Position numbers and translations under genes: made by a program. Below the pieces are notes generated by a model. The model was not told the origin of the DNA and did not search any database. It saw only the letters and a list, made by a program, of their open reading frames with translations. Shown here piece by piece: positions 1-10,100 of a stretch of 26,364 bases of DNA; within the stretch, counting starts at the first letter, position 1; the number at the start of each line of letters is the position of its first letter. This stretch comes from Trichosphaerium sp. ATCC 40318 (lineage: Eukaryota > Discosea > Flabellinia > Trichosidae), in the NCBI GenBank assembly GCA_038496445.1, contig JALMLS010000176.1, positions 1-26,364 on the forward strand, read 5' to 3'.

Positions 1-2
1 TG

Positions 3-161
3 TTATTACCAAGATCAAGAAGAGATTCGGCTAAAATAGACTATGTATGGCAAAGAACAAATAGTAGACGTAGTCATTTCGGTATTCACTCAGATGATGA
101 CTTAATTGCTGAGAAGGGAGGTGATGATGAAAGAGGAAGAGTTTTCAAGTTAGAGTTCTAA
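3..161 (+). CDS. C-terminal end of an unidentified protein (5' incomplete)
   Basis: An open frame runs from the left edge to a TAA at 159-161, giving about 52 residues. The segment is strongly charged: Arg/Ser-rich at its start, an acidic SDDD cluster in the middle, and a mixed DDERGR stretch near the end. It could be the last exon or the cytoplasmic tail of a gene lying mostly outside the window. No domain is visible, so no function can be given. The main evidence is the open frame with protein-like composition reaching the edge. Chance openness over 52 codons in AT-rich DNA is possible but not likely. Confidence 0.4.
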   Translation, partial: LLPRSRRDSAKIDYVWQRTNSRRSHFGIHSDDDLIAEKGGDDERGRVFKLEF

Positions 162-679
162 CACTCTCGTTGACTTTCTTCTATAAACTAACCAAGGAAC
201 ACTAACTAAGACAATGTTGGGAGGAAGACAAAATGTCTTGTGGCTCTAGCGCAGCGCCAAGCATTTGTTATATTATACAAGAACACTTGGAAAATAAAAG
301 AAAGGTTTTACAGTTGTTAAAAACAAATTGAAAGGGAAATTTTTGGGTGGGATGTGGGTGATTGCTGCTCGCCATGTTGTGAAAGCTTTGTCGATTATTG
401 TTGATTTATACGCAGTCAACTGAAGTTTACCCAAACGTCTGTAACGGAGCAAAACACGTGTACAGCCAAAAAAAAACGTTTCAGATTTGTTGGCCTTTAC
501 GCGCGTAGATAATACTTGAGTGACTATTTGTATCCCTTTCAGGGCGTTGTGAGCCAAGGGCAAAAAACTCAAAATGCGCTAGATCTATTTCGCTGAAATG
601 TCGTTTTAATTGGAGCTTAACATTGATTTGTTATTAACCGGCACGTGTACTATTAGGTATTATTAGGTGTATCAATACA
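162..679. other. Intergenic region
   Basis: I see no convincing gene in this 518-bp stretch. It contains two CACGTG palindromes (455-460 and 642-647). The second lies 38 bp upstream of the F-box start codon, close to a short direct repeat of TATTAGGT at about 655-670. Confidence 0.4.
642..647. promoter_or_regulatory. CACGTG palindrome 38 bp upstream of the F-box ATG
   Basis: This is an E-box/G-box type palindrome, the class of site bound by bHLH or bZIP factors in many eukaryotes. The distance from its first base to the downstream ATG (680) is 38 bp. The same spacing is found at 6752 and ATG 6790. A regulatory role is inferred from position only. Confidence 0.3.
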
Positions 680-970
680 ATGGAGAAGAAGGAAACAGAT
701 TTATTACCTTTTGAATCGTTTCCGCGTGAAATACTTGTGTTAATCATCTATAACCTCGATGTGGAACATTTAGTAGCTCTTGGCGCTACTTCTAAATCTT
801 TTAGATCATTTACATCTGATAACTTTTTGTGGCAACGTTTTTACGCCCAACAATTCGGATCAGAACCTAAAGGTACAGTTCCAAGCGTGAAAATACATTT
901 TACAGACAAACTTCAACAGGTGATAACATCAAGAGCGCTTTTATCTACGACTGGACACACAAGGTACTAA
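680..970 (+). CDS. Small F-box protein
   Basis: The ATG at 680 opens a 96-residue frame. Residues about 8-55 fit an F-box: an LLPFESFPREIL start, a central LVALGATSKSFRSF helix region, then an LWQRFY motif, the usual order of the Skp1-binding F-box. F-box proteins are the substrate adaptors of SCF ubiquitin ligases. No substrate-binding domain follows in this frame. A good donor (AG|GTACTA, at 963/964) precedes the stop, so the protein may continue into another exon, but I found no clean acceptor with a long open frame before the Ras-like gene at 1188. A short exon after the acceptor near 1071 is possible. The call as F-box is fairly secure; the 3' end is not. Confidence 0.6.
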   Translation: MEKKETDLLPFESFPREILVLIIYNLDVEHLVALGATSKSFRSFTSDNFLWQRFYAQQFGSEPKGTVPSVKIHFTDKLQQVITSRALLSTTGHTRY

Positions 971-1187
971 TCTAACTGGATCCATTGCAACCTATCAAAA
1001 CAAAGCCCTCTAGGAGCTACGAATTTCATTTTTTTTCAAAACTACTCTAGAAGTTAACAGCTTTCTGGTAGGTGGTCATGCTCTCAGTTTCCAGGTGATC
1101 TCTTTTAAACGTTTTGCTACTAGAAAAGGTTAACGTCTTCCCAGTTCGTACGATAACGAAGTATCAAAACATTTACCAAAGTTGGAA

Positions 1188-2215
1188 ATGTCAAAGACAT
1201 CCGTAAGAAAAATCACAGCGTCCGACATTGAAGTACGTGTTTACACAGATAAAGTTAACTTGAACACTGCCTAATCAACATGTTTTTTTAAGATAAAGTG
1301 TTGTTTCTGTGGAGGTGGAGGCGTAGGATGTGTATGTCAAGGTTTTTTTTTCTGTCACGTGATAAAACACGTGTTTTTGCGTTAACTCAACAAACTCTTG
1401 ATAATAGACTGCTATAATTACAAGATACATAACTGGTCGGTTCCTGGATGAATACGATCCAACAATAGGTAAGTGAAGCTTTAGTAACATGACTTGTTGC
1501 ATTGTACTTCATGATATTACCACACTCACACTGAATTTAGAAGACGAAACGATAATGTCCATCAAAAAGGGAAATTTTTATGCTAAATTTAGTGTAATAG
1601 ATACCGCTGGCCAAGAAGAGTGCGTATACATATCAGACCATTTTGTTTTGTCTTTGTGAATTTACTTTTTATCAGGTACAGTGCAATGCGTGATCAATAT
1701 ATGCACAGGGAAGAGATATTTGTTCTTGTTTACTCTAGTAGCAGTAGATCAAGCTTTGATGAACTTGTACCGTTTAGAGACCAGATCATGCGTGTTAAGG
1801 ATATCGAAGTATTCCCAATGATATTAGTACTGCTCTTTTGCTGCGATTTTCGTGATGGTTCTGGACTGTTTGGTCACTTTTGTTTTGTAGGTTGCGAATA
1901 AGTGTGATCTAGATTATGAAACACAAGTACACGAATCTGAAGGTGTAGAACGTGCAAAGTCATGGGGAGCACGTTTTATTTCTGTGAGTTGTAAAACAGG
2001 CCAAAATATTGAACAGCTTTTTGAACTTATCGTTGAACACTATCAACAAATGGTGTTAAAGTTGCCACCTGTAAGGTATTGTCTATTTACAATATTTTGC
2101 TATTTTTAAAAATTATTTCGGTTTCACGTGTTACGTTCCTAACCCTAAAAATAGTACTACAAAAAGTAAATCCAAGATATCCAAATTTTTCTCTAAGATG
2201 CTTGGCAAGAAATGA
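1188..2215 (+). CDS. Ras-like small GTPase with altered P-loop and no CAAX box
   Basis: Seven exons join in phase to 206 residues: 1188-1232, 1293-1331, 1408-1468, 1541-1619, 1676-1826, 1891-2075, 2155-2215. All introns are GT-AG, 49-79 nt long. Recognisable Ras elements follow in order: a P-loop-like GGGGVGC-T, switch I DEYDPTIED (effector Thr kept), switch II DTAGQEEYSAMRDQYM, the G4 motif NKCD, and a G5-like SCKTG. The order and spacing are those of the Ras branch rather than Rab, Rho or Arf. The P-loop residue that should be Lys (GxxxxGK[ST]) is Cys, encoded by the last codon of exon 2. The C-terminus ends in a basic KSKSKISKFFSKMLGKK and has no CAAX cysteine, so prenylation is not expected. 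Membrane contact, if any, would rest on the basic tail. Nucleotide binding may be weak or absent. Confidence 0.85.
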
Positions 2216-3096
2216 TATTACTCGTATAAACTAAGCACTTAATTTATGGCACTCTATATAATTACAAGAAACGCCATGATGACTCAAGTGTGTTTGTAAA
2301 CTCTACTGTTATGGCCTTTTTTATCAGAGCATTAATACATTTACGTGTAATACAATCGTTTCTTTTGTTTCCCTTTGAAATGACTAACTTATGTACAGTC
2401 TTGGCTTATTGTTGGTACATGTGCTTTGAACGGAAAAGGATTAGGAGAATCATTACACTGGTTAGCAGATAGAGTTGACATTTAGAAAATAAATAAGATA
2501 TTGAATACAGGTTGCACAACCGAAAAAGTTATCCAACAAATACAGCGCATGTGTAACATTAAATGAGCACTTGCAGAAAGTCTTTTTGATAAGTTGATCT
2601 TTAAAATGCTTCGTAAGTTTAATGAAGGTTGTAAATGGTTTGTCCAGCTCAAAATGGCTATACATAATCAAAACAACTTGCTTCCTTCTTTAAGAAGTGA
2701 CCCAGTTATGTGGGGAGCGTCAGTAGCGGTAGTATCCTGGTATACACAAAAAAGATAAAGGATTTTAGGATGCAACACATTATCTTCTCTAATGGCATGC
2801 TTGACTCTAGCTACTCTGTTGATTACAAGTAGTCTTAAACACTAAAATCAAAAGTTCACGTGATATTTTGGGTCTCATTACATTTTGCCCAAACCTCTAT
2901 TTTAATACTTTGCATGCGTAGTAAAATGTAACAAGTAAATTCTTTGGCTTCAAGAACGTTTTTGAAACTATTTTCGGTATTTCGAAAAAAAAGTCACTCC
3001 AACTCCTTAAGGGCATGCACAGTGATTAGGGTAATGTATAAAGACAGGAAGGTTTTGTGGCAGCGGACCGCTAATGAACCGGTTTTTTTCGTTTCA
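2216..3096 (+). other. Intergenic, with a decayed coding-like stretch
   Basis: Most of this stretch shows no gene. A reading frame from 2498 (after a possible acceptor AG at 2496-2497) to a TAA at 2756-2758 is open except for one in-frame TGA at 2564. It has protein-like composition, with motifs such as EKVIQQIQRM before the stop and FDKLIFKMLRKFNEG after it. I do not recognise the family. It could be a small pseudogene or the remains of exons. A CACGTG lies at 2857-2862. Confidence 0.25.
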
Positions 3097-3230
3097 GTCC
3101 GAGACCGGTATTTCTGGTGGTACTGTGTATTACAAAGGGACTACAAAACGTATTAAAGAATGGTACGAAAATGGCAACTTATGCCTTTCTGGCTACAAGC
3201 GAGGTAACTCTGTTGAAATTGACTGGCCAC
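3097..3230 (+). pseudogene. MORN-repeat gene fragment
   Basis: After a plausible acceptor (tttcag, ending about 3096) the frame encodes MORN-type units with YYKGTTKRIKEWYENG and LCLSGYKRG. Bases 3119-3217 match 13526-13624 at about 97 of 99 positions, and the similarity stops abruptly on both sides. The reading frame continues to 3367, but beyond 3230 it no longer looks like MORN repeats. I read this as a fragment duplicated or converted from the MORN gene farther right, or the reverse. MORN repeats usually mediate membrane or protein contacts. No complete gene is visible here. Confidence 0.55.
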
Positions 3231-3554
3231 CCTGCGTCAACATACTTTTTCCACTGAAATATCATTCTAACTTAACAGGCCTTAAGCAGTGGATCCACTC
3301 GTTAATCCATTATGGTTTTCGTTCAACAGACGGATACCAAATTGTCACGAACATTAGAAACGTATAATCCTTTGAACGTTCTGTAACCTTCTTTTGCGGG
3401 CTTGCTTTACAGCTCAATGACTGTATTTTTAGGAAGGTACACATAAATTCAGTGAGCGGCTGTCATTCTAGAAAAAATTTTCTCGGCTTTCGGGCTTCGG
3501 GTTTCGTATTTTTATAAATTTTAATTCACTTTATTTACCTTCCGCTCTTAACAG
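3231..3554. other. Intergenic region upstream of the LamG gene
   Basis: The MORN-fragment frame runs on to a stop at 3367 without recognisable content. The rest is AT-rich and precedes the ATG at 3555. I see no RNA gene or clear promoter motif. Confidence 0.35.
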
Positions 3555-5764
3555 ATGGACAATAAGGGTATCAAATCCAGTTTACTGGTATGTTTTGTAC
3601 TGCTTGCTATTGCTACAGCCCAAGGTACAGGTTGGGGATCAAAGAAAACTACAAACAGAGTTAATTGACGGTTAAATAGATCCAATCGCACACTTGAAGT
3701 TTGATGGTGACTTTGAAGGAGATTTGTTAACAACGGCAGGAACGGAAGATCCAATATTTGTTGCGGATCGCTTTGGAAATGCCAACAGCGCTATATACTT
3801 CGGAGAGGAATCAAAGCCAGTTCGCATTAGTACGTAACGCAGTACAGAAAGGATATTTTACCAAAAAACGCGCTACACGCTTTAAAAACTACTCCTCTAC
3901 GTTGATCGTCGCGTTTACGTGCGTTTTTAGGTAATACAACAATACAAAGCGTATTTAAAAGCGCTCCTATGACTCTTTCCTTCTGGATGAGCCGTAAGTA
4001 CAGACGTACACAGCCTATATTCGATGCTCGCGATACACCACAAAATGGTGGGTTTGAAGCTTACGTTGGGACGAATGGAGATGGAATTACAATGTGTTCA
4101 GCAAACGCTTGCAGTGGCAGAGCATGGCAGGATAATTTACCTGCAGGAACATGGTTTTTATTGACGTTTGTCGTTCAATCTGCAAACACAAACATCGAGT
4201 TCTATGTCAACAATGTTCTTGCAACAGATTTTGTAGTTACTGGAGGACCCGTATTATCTGCAACGTCTAATTTTTTACCTATTATTGGTGGAGATGGTAT
4301 GTCATCTTCCAGTGCATTCAAATTTGACCCTGTTTTCAAACACACTATCACGTGACTTTGCTGAAAAAAATTTTTCATATTATTTATGTGTTGTGTTTGT
4401 TTTTTTTGTTGTACGTCTCATTCTCTTATTTTTGGATAGCAATCCGAAGTGGAAATGGCTACGCGATAGATGACATGAAATTTTGGGATAGTGCACTTGA
4501 TTCGACAGAAAGGTACTCTTTTGTTTAGTTGCGTTACTAATACGCTCTAGATCGGCACAACTTGACTTTACTTATCCTCCTTTTGCACCCTTTAATCAAG
4601 GACTTGAACCTGGTAAGAAGACTTTCTTTTATATAGCCGTTTTTACAATGTACTTGATAAGGGGTTAATAAGTTATTATTATAGAGGCTCATATTACATT
4701 TGATGGTATAGGCGAGATTGGAGGAATGTATACAGACGCTGGTACTGATCCAGAGTTTGAAGCTGACCGATTTGGAAACCCAAACAGTGCACTTTGTTTC
4801 GAGGACGGAGCAAAGGAACTAGAAATAAGTACGCTACAATATACCTGAAAGGGTTATGGTGTGTTCTTATAGACTAACGAAATCTATCAAAGCTGATGAA
4901 GATGTCTTCGCTGCTATTAAAAAAGCACCGCTAACAATCGCTTTTTGGCTAAGCAGAGAAAAAAACCAACGTCAAAGAATACTCACCTTTCGTGACAATC
5001 CTAACAGTGTTGGATTGGAGCTTTACTCCGGTATTAACGGTACCAGGCTGACTATGTGTGTGACTAGTAGCTGTAGTGGTACTGCTTGGACAGATGACAC
5101 CCCTGCAAGGACATGGAATCTGATAATGCTTGAAATAATTAACACTAATAATCAAATTACTTTGTCTGTCAATAATGAAGTCGCAAAAGTATTTGAAGTT
5201 ACTCCACCTGTACTTGGTAATGCTCAATCTAGAAGACCTATTATTGGAGGTACGTGGTTTAAACAATACCTAGAAAGCTTTTAAAGTTCGACAAACGTAG
5301 TCACGTGTTTCTTTTTATATTTGGTTACAACTTATTTGCTATAGAAACTACTACAGGTTTGAGTGGTAATGGTACTTGTATCGATGATTTCAGAGTATAC
5401 TCAAGGATGCTAGAACAGTGGGAAAAGTGCGTTTTTTGTTAATTGTCAACTCTATGGTTATTGACATTCTCGTGCTAGAAACGCTTTACTTGACTTCCCG
5501 CCGACTCCACCACCCACCTCCGCACCAACGACTATATCTCCAACTACAGCAGAACCAACTGCTCCAATTGGACCAACACCAATAGCTCCCTCTGTGCCTC
5601 CGACAACAGCTACACCAACAGCTCCAATTCCCCCAACCACAGTAGCGCCAACAGATCCTACTACTCAGGCCCCAGTAGCACCAAGTTCGCAAACAACAAG
5701 TGGTTTTACATGTGATAAAGCTGCAGTGTCAGCAATCGTAGCTCTCTTGTTTCTACTCTTGTAG
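3555..5764 (+). CDS. Secreted, probably GPI-anchored protein with two LamG-like domains
   Basis: Nine exons give about 537 residues: 3555-3624, 3680-3829, 3931-4296, 4440-4512, 4551-4612, 4685-4832, 4873-5249, 5345-5426, 5479-5764. Exon 1 is a signal peptide with the core LLVCFVLLAIATAQ. Two tandem copies of a concanavalin-A/LamG-like domain follow. Each has the pattern HxxFDG, DRFGNxNSA, PxTxxFW, TMC-x5-CSG-x-AW-x-D and PIIGG, ending with DD-[MF]-[KR]-[FV]. The last exon encodes a Pro/Thr-rich, mucin-like stalk and ends in a short hydrophobic tail (IVALLFLLL), typical of a GPI-anchor signal. The protein therefore probably sits on the cell surface, perhaps binding glycans. The paired cysteines suggest a disulfide in each domain. 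The exon 6/7 junction keeps frame only with a GC donor at 4833 (AC|GCTACA); otherwise there is a small indel there. Confidence 0.8.
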
Positions 5765-6063
5765 CTGAATGGATTGATCACGTAATAAATCATTGTTAGA
5801 CAAAGTTATCTAAATGCGTACTTACAAATAACCCACCGTATAGGTGGACATATTACCACCCATTAACTAAGTAATTGTGTTTTGACAAAACTATTAGCTA
5901 AAACTAGCAAGTTCTGTAAACTTTACAGTGAAAGATTTTTGCCTTTTTTTCACTGAACAATACTCAACAGACATTAATTTGAATTAGAGAACCATTGTTT
6001 GCAACTGAAAAAAACCAAAGAGAACTGCAAAAGCAGCACACAAACCACAATAAACCTTTGCGA
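5765..6063. other. Intergenic region
   Basis: AT-rich sequence between the LamG gene and the pseudogene at 6064. It includes a short inverted motif (CCACCGTATAGGTGG, about 5832-5846). No gene is supported. Confidence 0.4.
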
Positions 6064-6670
6064 ATGGAGGAAACAACAACAAAAGCAACCCTAGTCTTAC
6101 AAAAGCCAGGAACATACACCATTACAATCAACCCAAACAAAATCACATGAGGATGCTCCGAAGCACCGTGATCTATGCTGTACAGTATTCTACGAAGGTA
6201 CATTTTAGCCTACAGCTAACAATGACAGGCAAATAGTACGATATCTAAAACACTATGTAGAAGCTAGTACCACATGGCATCAAGCTGGAGAGCATATTGT
6301 TGACTTTGTAAATGGGCTGCCAAATCCTAAGAACCAATTTAAAAGTAGTACAGTAAGCAAAATGCACTACAACAACTGTATCATGAATACAGTCTACTAC
6401 TACGATGGAGTCACCGAATTGTGTTTATTCTGAATCTAAGCTTCACTTTGAACTTCACCTACTGGGCGACGGAGGATGGGAATTTCTCGCACCAGTACGT
6501 TGCCTGCTCTAACAGAGCAATTAGTGTCCAAACTAACAGCTTGTTTAGCGACTGCTCAAGCGGTGTTTGGAAAGTTTGGGAACAGACTCGCAGCTACAGG
6601 TGTTGCTCTCACTGAAACATCACAAGGACGTGACTCTAAATCTCTATTCATTCCATTCTATTGGGAGTAA
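6064..6670 (+). pseudogene. Unidentified protein, multiply disrupted
   Basis: Consecutive protein-like stretches follow one another but in shifting frames. ATG 6064 opens a frame reading MEETTTKATLVLQKPGTYT; it shifts near 6148 and continues with APKHRDLCCTVFYEG, where an in-frame TAG stands at about 6206-6208. The same frame then reads NNDRQIVRYLKHYVEAS and TTWHQAGEHIVDFVNG, shifts near 6415 to SKLHFELHLLGDGGWEFL, and shifts again near 6500 to the end, SLFIPFYWE with TAA at 6668-6670. One stop and about three shifts suggest a decayed single gene of around 200 residues. I do not recognise the family. Unrecognised tiny introns are an alternative, but no good splice sites fit. Confidence 0.45.
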
Positions 6671-6751
6671 CTGTCCCTCGTTCGAGCAAGTTACTTCATA
6701 CCTTTGGACTACAAGCTTGTTGGTTCAATAAATAGTCTATTTTTGTTAAGG

Positions 6752-6757
6752 CACGTG
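6752..6757. promoter_or_regulatory. CACGTG palindrome 38 bp upstream of the MORN ATG
   Basis: The first base is 38 bp before the ATG at 6790, the same distance seen upstream of the F-box gene at 680. It may be a shared core promoter element. The evidence is positional only. Confidence 0.3.
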
Positions 6758-6789
6758 TTTTTTAGTTATATTATTTACCTCTCAACACG

Positions 6790-6989
6790 ATGTCAAAAGC
6801 TTGTCATTACTGTATAAGCGTTGTAGTCATAATTCTTAGAGAATATTATGATAACGGTGTTCTTGTAGTAAGTATATGAACAACAAACTTGAAGGAGGAA
6901 GGACTGTACAAGAAATGGTAGGCTTGAAACCAAGGTACAATATGTAAAAGGAAAGAACATGTACCTGAAGAGACAAGGTATGAGAATGG
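6790..6989 (+). pseudogene. MORN-repeat protein, 5' part (split by the MULE)
   Basis: ATG 6790 opens a frame that soon reads as MORN repeats (REYYDNGVLV). The repeats then continue in other frames: KYMNNKLEGG, next NGRLETKVQYVKGK, and finally RYENG directly at the transposon junction. That is at least three small frame shifts within 150 bp. The last frame runs without interruption into the sequence right of the MULE (13375 onward) once the element and one target copy are ignored, so both pieces belong to one gene. MORN repeats of this form also occur in large families in protists and giant viruses. The copy is decayed, so it is probably not translated as a whole. Confidence 0.65.
6981..6989 (+). 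repeat. MULE target-site duplication, left copy
   Basis: The 9-bp sequence TGAGAATGG abuts the left terminal inverted repeat and is repeated exactly at 13366-13374 beyond the right one. Nine base pairs is the classic duplication length of Mutator-type transposition. Confidence 0.9.
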
Positions 6990-7149
6990 GGAGAGAGGTG
7001 AAAATCCCCGCTTTTCGAGATAAAATCCCCGCGCGGGTATTTTCACCCCTTGGTGTTGTGTTTATGGGCGTTTGGTTTTCTCGTGTTGTACTCACGTGAT
7101 GCGTTTTTGTATTGTTCACGTGTTGTTTAAGCGTAATAAAGTTTAAATA
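6990..7149 (+). repeat. MULE left terminal inverted repeat
   Basis: It begins GGAGAGAGGTGAAAATCCCC and matches the reverse complement of 13216-13365. The first 60 or so bases look identical. Further in there are a few substitutions and one indel of about 7 bp. It contains a GC-rich CCCGCGCGGG core and two CACGTG sites (7093, 7117) just before the transposase ATG, which may act as its promoter. Confidence 0.92.
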
Positions 7150-7165
7150 TACATAAATACAAGAA

Positions 7166-10100
7166 ATGGAGGAGCAAGTCCTTGTTAAAGACTTGCCAGA
7201 GCTGTTAAACGTGCACAGTGAAACCACTGTGTACAATGCCGAGTGGAGATGCCAGTACACAACTCGAGCAAACGGAACAAAGCGAAAAAAGACAATGCGC
7301 TGCCACAACTCCATAAAAAAGACAAGACGGGTACTTGGAGGAAAAAAGTTTGCAAATCCACGCTTTGCAGGCGAAGATGCGCTTAAATATTTCTCTGTAC
7401 CTGCAGATAAGGTTCCCCGTAATGTTATCCTCTGCAAAGAGACTTTGGAGTGTACAACATGTGACTCTGATTGTGATTGCGTATTGACGTGGGAAATACG
7501 TACTTCAGATCAAACCTACGCGACTGTAACCATAAAAGGCTCTCACAAATCAAATTGGAAAGCCCGACAAGACATTTCGCTTAAATATTACAAACACTTG
7601 GTGCGTGTAACTCCTGATAATAGCGTAAGTTAACCAAAAATGGTAGGCTCGGAAACGTCTCATTTTAGAAGATGAGTACGGCATATCAGAAAGATTTGGT
7701 AGAGCAAAGCCCTCGGCATTTGTTTCTGATGCACTACCAAAACTGAAACGAGAACTGATGAATAATCACAGCCATCCTCTCATCAAAGATGTATATGACA
7801 TTAAATGGAACATCTCAGCGACAAAAATAAAAGAATGGAGCAAACACAATCAAAATATTGAGCCGTAAGTATTTAAATACTAAAACAAAGTTTGTTTATT
7901 TTTTTATAGGTCTACAAACATTGTGGATGAAGTACTCAACTTTTTAGACCAAGCTCAGTTTAAAGATTACATCCTTTACCCTAAACAACCTGAGCACAAG
8001 CCAACGCACAAGGACAGCCACTTTTGTATTGTGCTGGCAACCCCAGAAAGTCTGAAACAGGTCTAAAAAAATATACCAGTTTTTTTGGTATATACCACTT
8101 TTATACCACTTTTTTATACCAGTTTTTTATGGTATATACCAAAAAAAGTGGTATATTTTGACTGAAATATACCAAAAAAAGTGGTATATTGACCAAATAT
8201 ACCAACAATATACCAAAAAAAACAGGTATAAAAACAGAAAATATACCACTTTTTTTCACCAGAAAAAAAAAAATATACCACTTTTTTATACCACTTTTTT
8301 TAGGTATATACCAGTTATATACCACTTTTTTATAGCAGTTTTTCATGGTATATACCACTCTTATATACCACTTTATGCTTACTTATAGTACACCTGCAAT
8401 TCCAGAAAATACACTTTATTTAATACACAGTTTGTGAGTTACAAGTTTTGGACAATGTCCACTACAGTTACATTACTATGGGCGTCTGGAAAATTTGTCC
8501 ATCTCCATGAGCTTGCTGTACCTACTGTAAAAACATGCTGCGCACCTAATGAAAGTGGCTCCACCTGAATCTATCAATTACTAAGGCCTACGGAGGTCGG
8601 TTAATGTATATCAAACGAAAATAAAATAAAACTTTGTCTGGTACCCACGAACGTCTGTATAATACCTGCAATATAGTTTCCTCAATGTTTGTAATGGAAT
8701 CAGGTCCTGCGGTCCGAATGAGCTTGGTTTGGTTAGATTCTATGATATACTAAGGTCCCTACGCACCGTTCAATGTATGACGTCCATGATCGTTCAACAA
8801 GAAAACCCATTACCAAAAAGCTCCTTAATGACCTTCTTGAAGCATACCATAAAAGTGGTATATACCAATAAAAAGGTGGTATATACCACATACCATAAAA
8901 AAGTGGTATATACCACTTTATATACCATTTTTAGAAGGTCTCATTATGTGAATGAAAAGTGGTATATACCACTTCTATATACCACTTTTTTATTCACTTA
9001 ATTTTTAAAAAAAGTGGTATTTCAAAATGGTATATACCAGTTCATATACCATTTTGTTGAAAAAAGTGGTATATACCATAAAAAAACTGGTATATACCAC
9101 TTTAATTTTTAGACCTGAATACTTACACAAATACGGAAAAAAAGTGGTCGGCATAGACAGCGTATATAAATTCAACGCATACTCTTTTCCTATTTGGGGT
9201 ATGGTATGTGAAGACCCTCACACAGGAAGAGGATTCCTAGGAGCATTATGCATTGCTTCAAGTAGCGAAGCAGAAAATGTACAAGCTTTTTTAGACGTGA
9301 TAAAAATAAAAATGAAATCAGTGGTAAAATGAAAACGGGATTTTGGATATAAATCCCACTAAATTCCTTTGTTTTAGGGATTTTTAAGGTAATTTGTGAA
9401 GAATTCTTATTTTTATTTTTTTTTATGGCAGGATTTTTGATAGAATTACCATAATATTCCCTTAAATACGGAATTTTCAGAATTATTGTACAAAATCCAC
9501 CAAATAATGTACTAATTTAGTTAGGGTTAGGGTTAGGGCTAGGGTTGAGGTTTATGAAAGTACAAATTAAGTTAGGGTTAGGGTTTAGTTTTATATTTGC
9601 AAAAAACCATCAAAACCTTAGGTACATAGGTTTTTCTAGCGAACAATATCCACATGCTATTATTAAAGGTGAAAAAACCAATGGTACAGGTTAAAGTGCG
9701 TTAATCAAAAAAGTAACGGAGAATGCGTTTTAGGTGGTTTGGAAAATCACTTAAACATAAATATCTCTTACTTATCTGTTTTAGGATGATTAAAGCATTG
9801 CAACAGCCTTATTACACCATTAAAGAATGTATTTAAAGCATTAACTCCAAGTATGTTGTTTTTAAAGCTTATTTCCACTTAATTTATCAAAAAACCCTAC
9901 GCGTTCTTAATTTAGCGTTTACAAACGCATTAATTATTGTTCAGGCTCTCAAAACCAAATGCGATCAAATTATTTCTTTCGTTTATGAAGACACGATGTA
10001 TTTAACTTGTACGTATTATTTAGGATGTTTGTATTTTGTAATGATCAATAAATAAAATGACTTTGCATTAAATCTGAACCAAAGTATCGAATAATATTTT

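Noticed and set aside
273-572. - strand 99-codon ORF near the left edge
   Set aside because: No domain, no splice context, and composition like translated AT-rich noncoding DNA.
1620-1680. U12-type AT-AC intron in the Ras-like gene
   Set aside because: A canonical GT-AG reading (donor GTGCGT at 1620, acceptor at 1675) keeps the frame exactly and restores the expected switch II residues.
2498-2758. Stop-codon recoding (in-frame TGA at 2564, TAG at 6206)
   Set aside because: TGA and TAG end several well-supported genes here (Ras-like TGA, receptor TGA, LamG TAG), so these are better read as pseudogene stops.
5458-5692. Gly/Val- and Trp/Ser/Cys-rich - strand ORFs
   Set aside because: They are antisense shadows of the Pro/Thr-rich stalk of the LamG protein.
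6793-7437. Long 214-codon - strand ORF
   Set aside because: It runs antisense through the MORN pseudogene, the transposon end and transposase exon 1, crossing the insertion junction, so it cannot be an old conserved gene.
8062-9108. CRISPR array or coding ORFs (8101-8358 -, 8158-8388 +, 8729-9001 +)
   Set aside because: The repeats are short, in both orientations and without uniform spacers. The open frames are low-complexity translations of the repeat units, and the DNA is eukaryotic.
9518-9590. Telomere end
   Set aside because: The TTAGGG tracts are short, degenerate and lie inside a transposon with genes on both sides.
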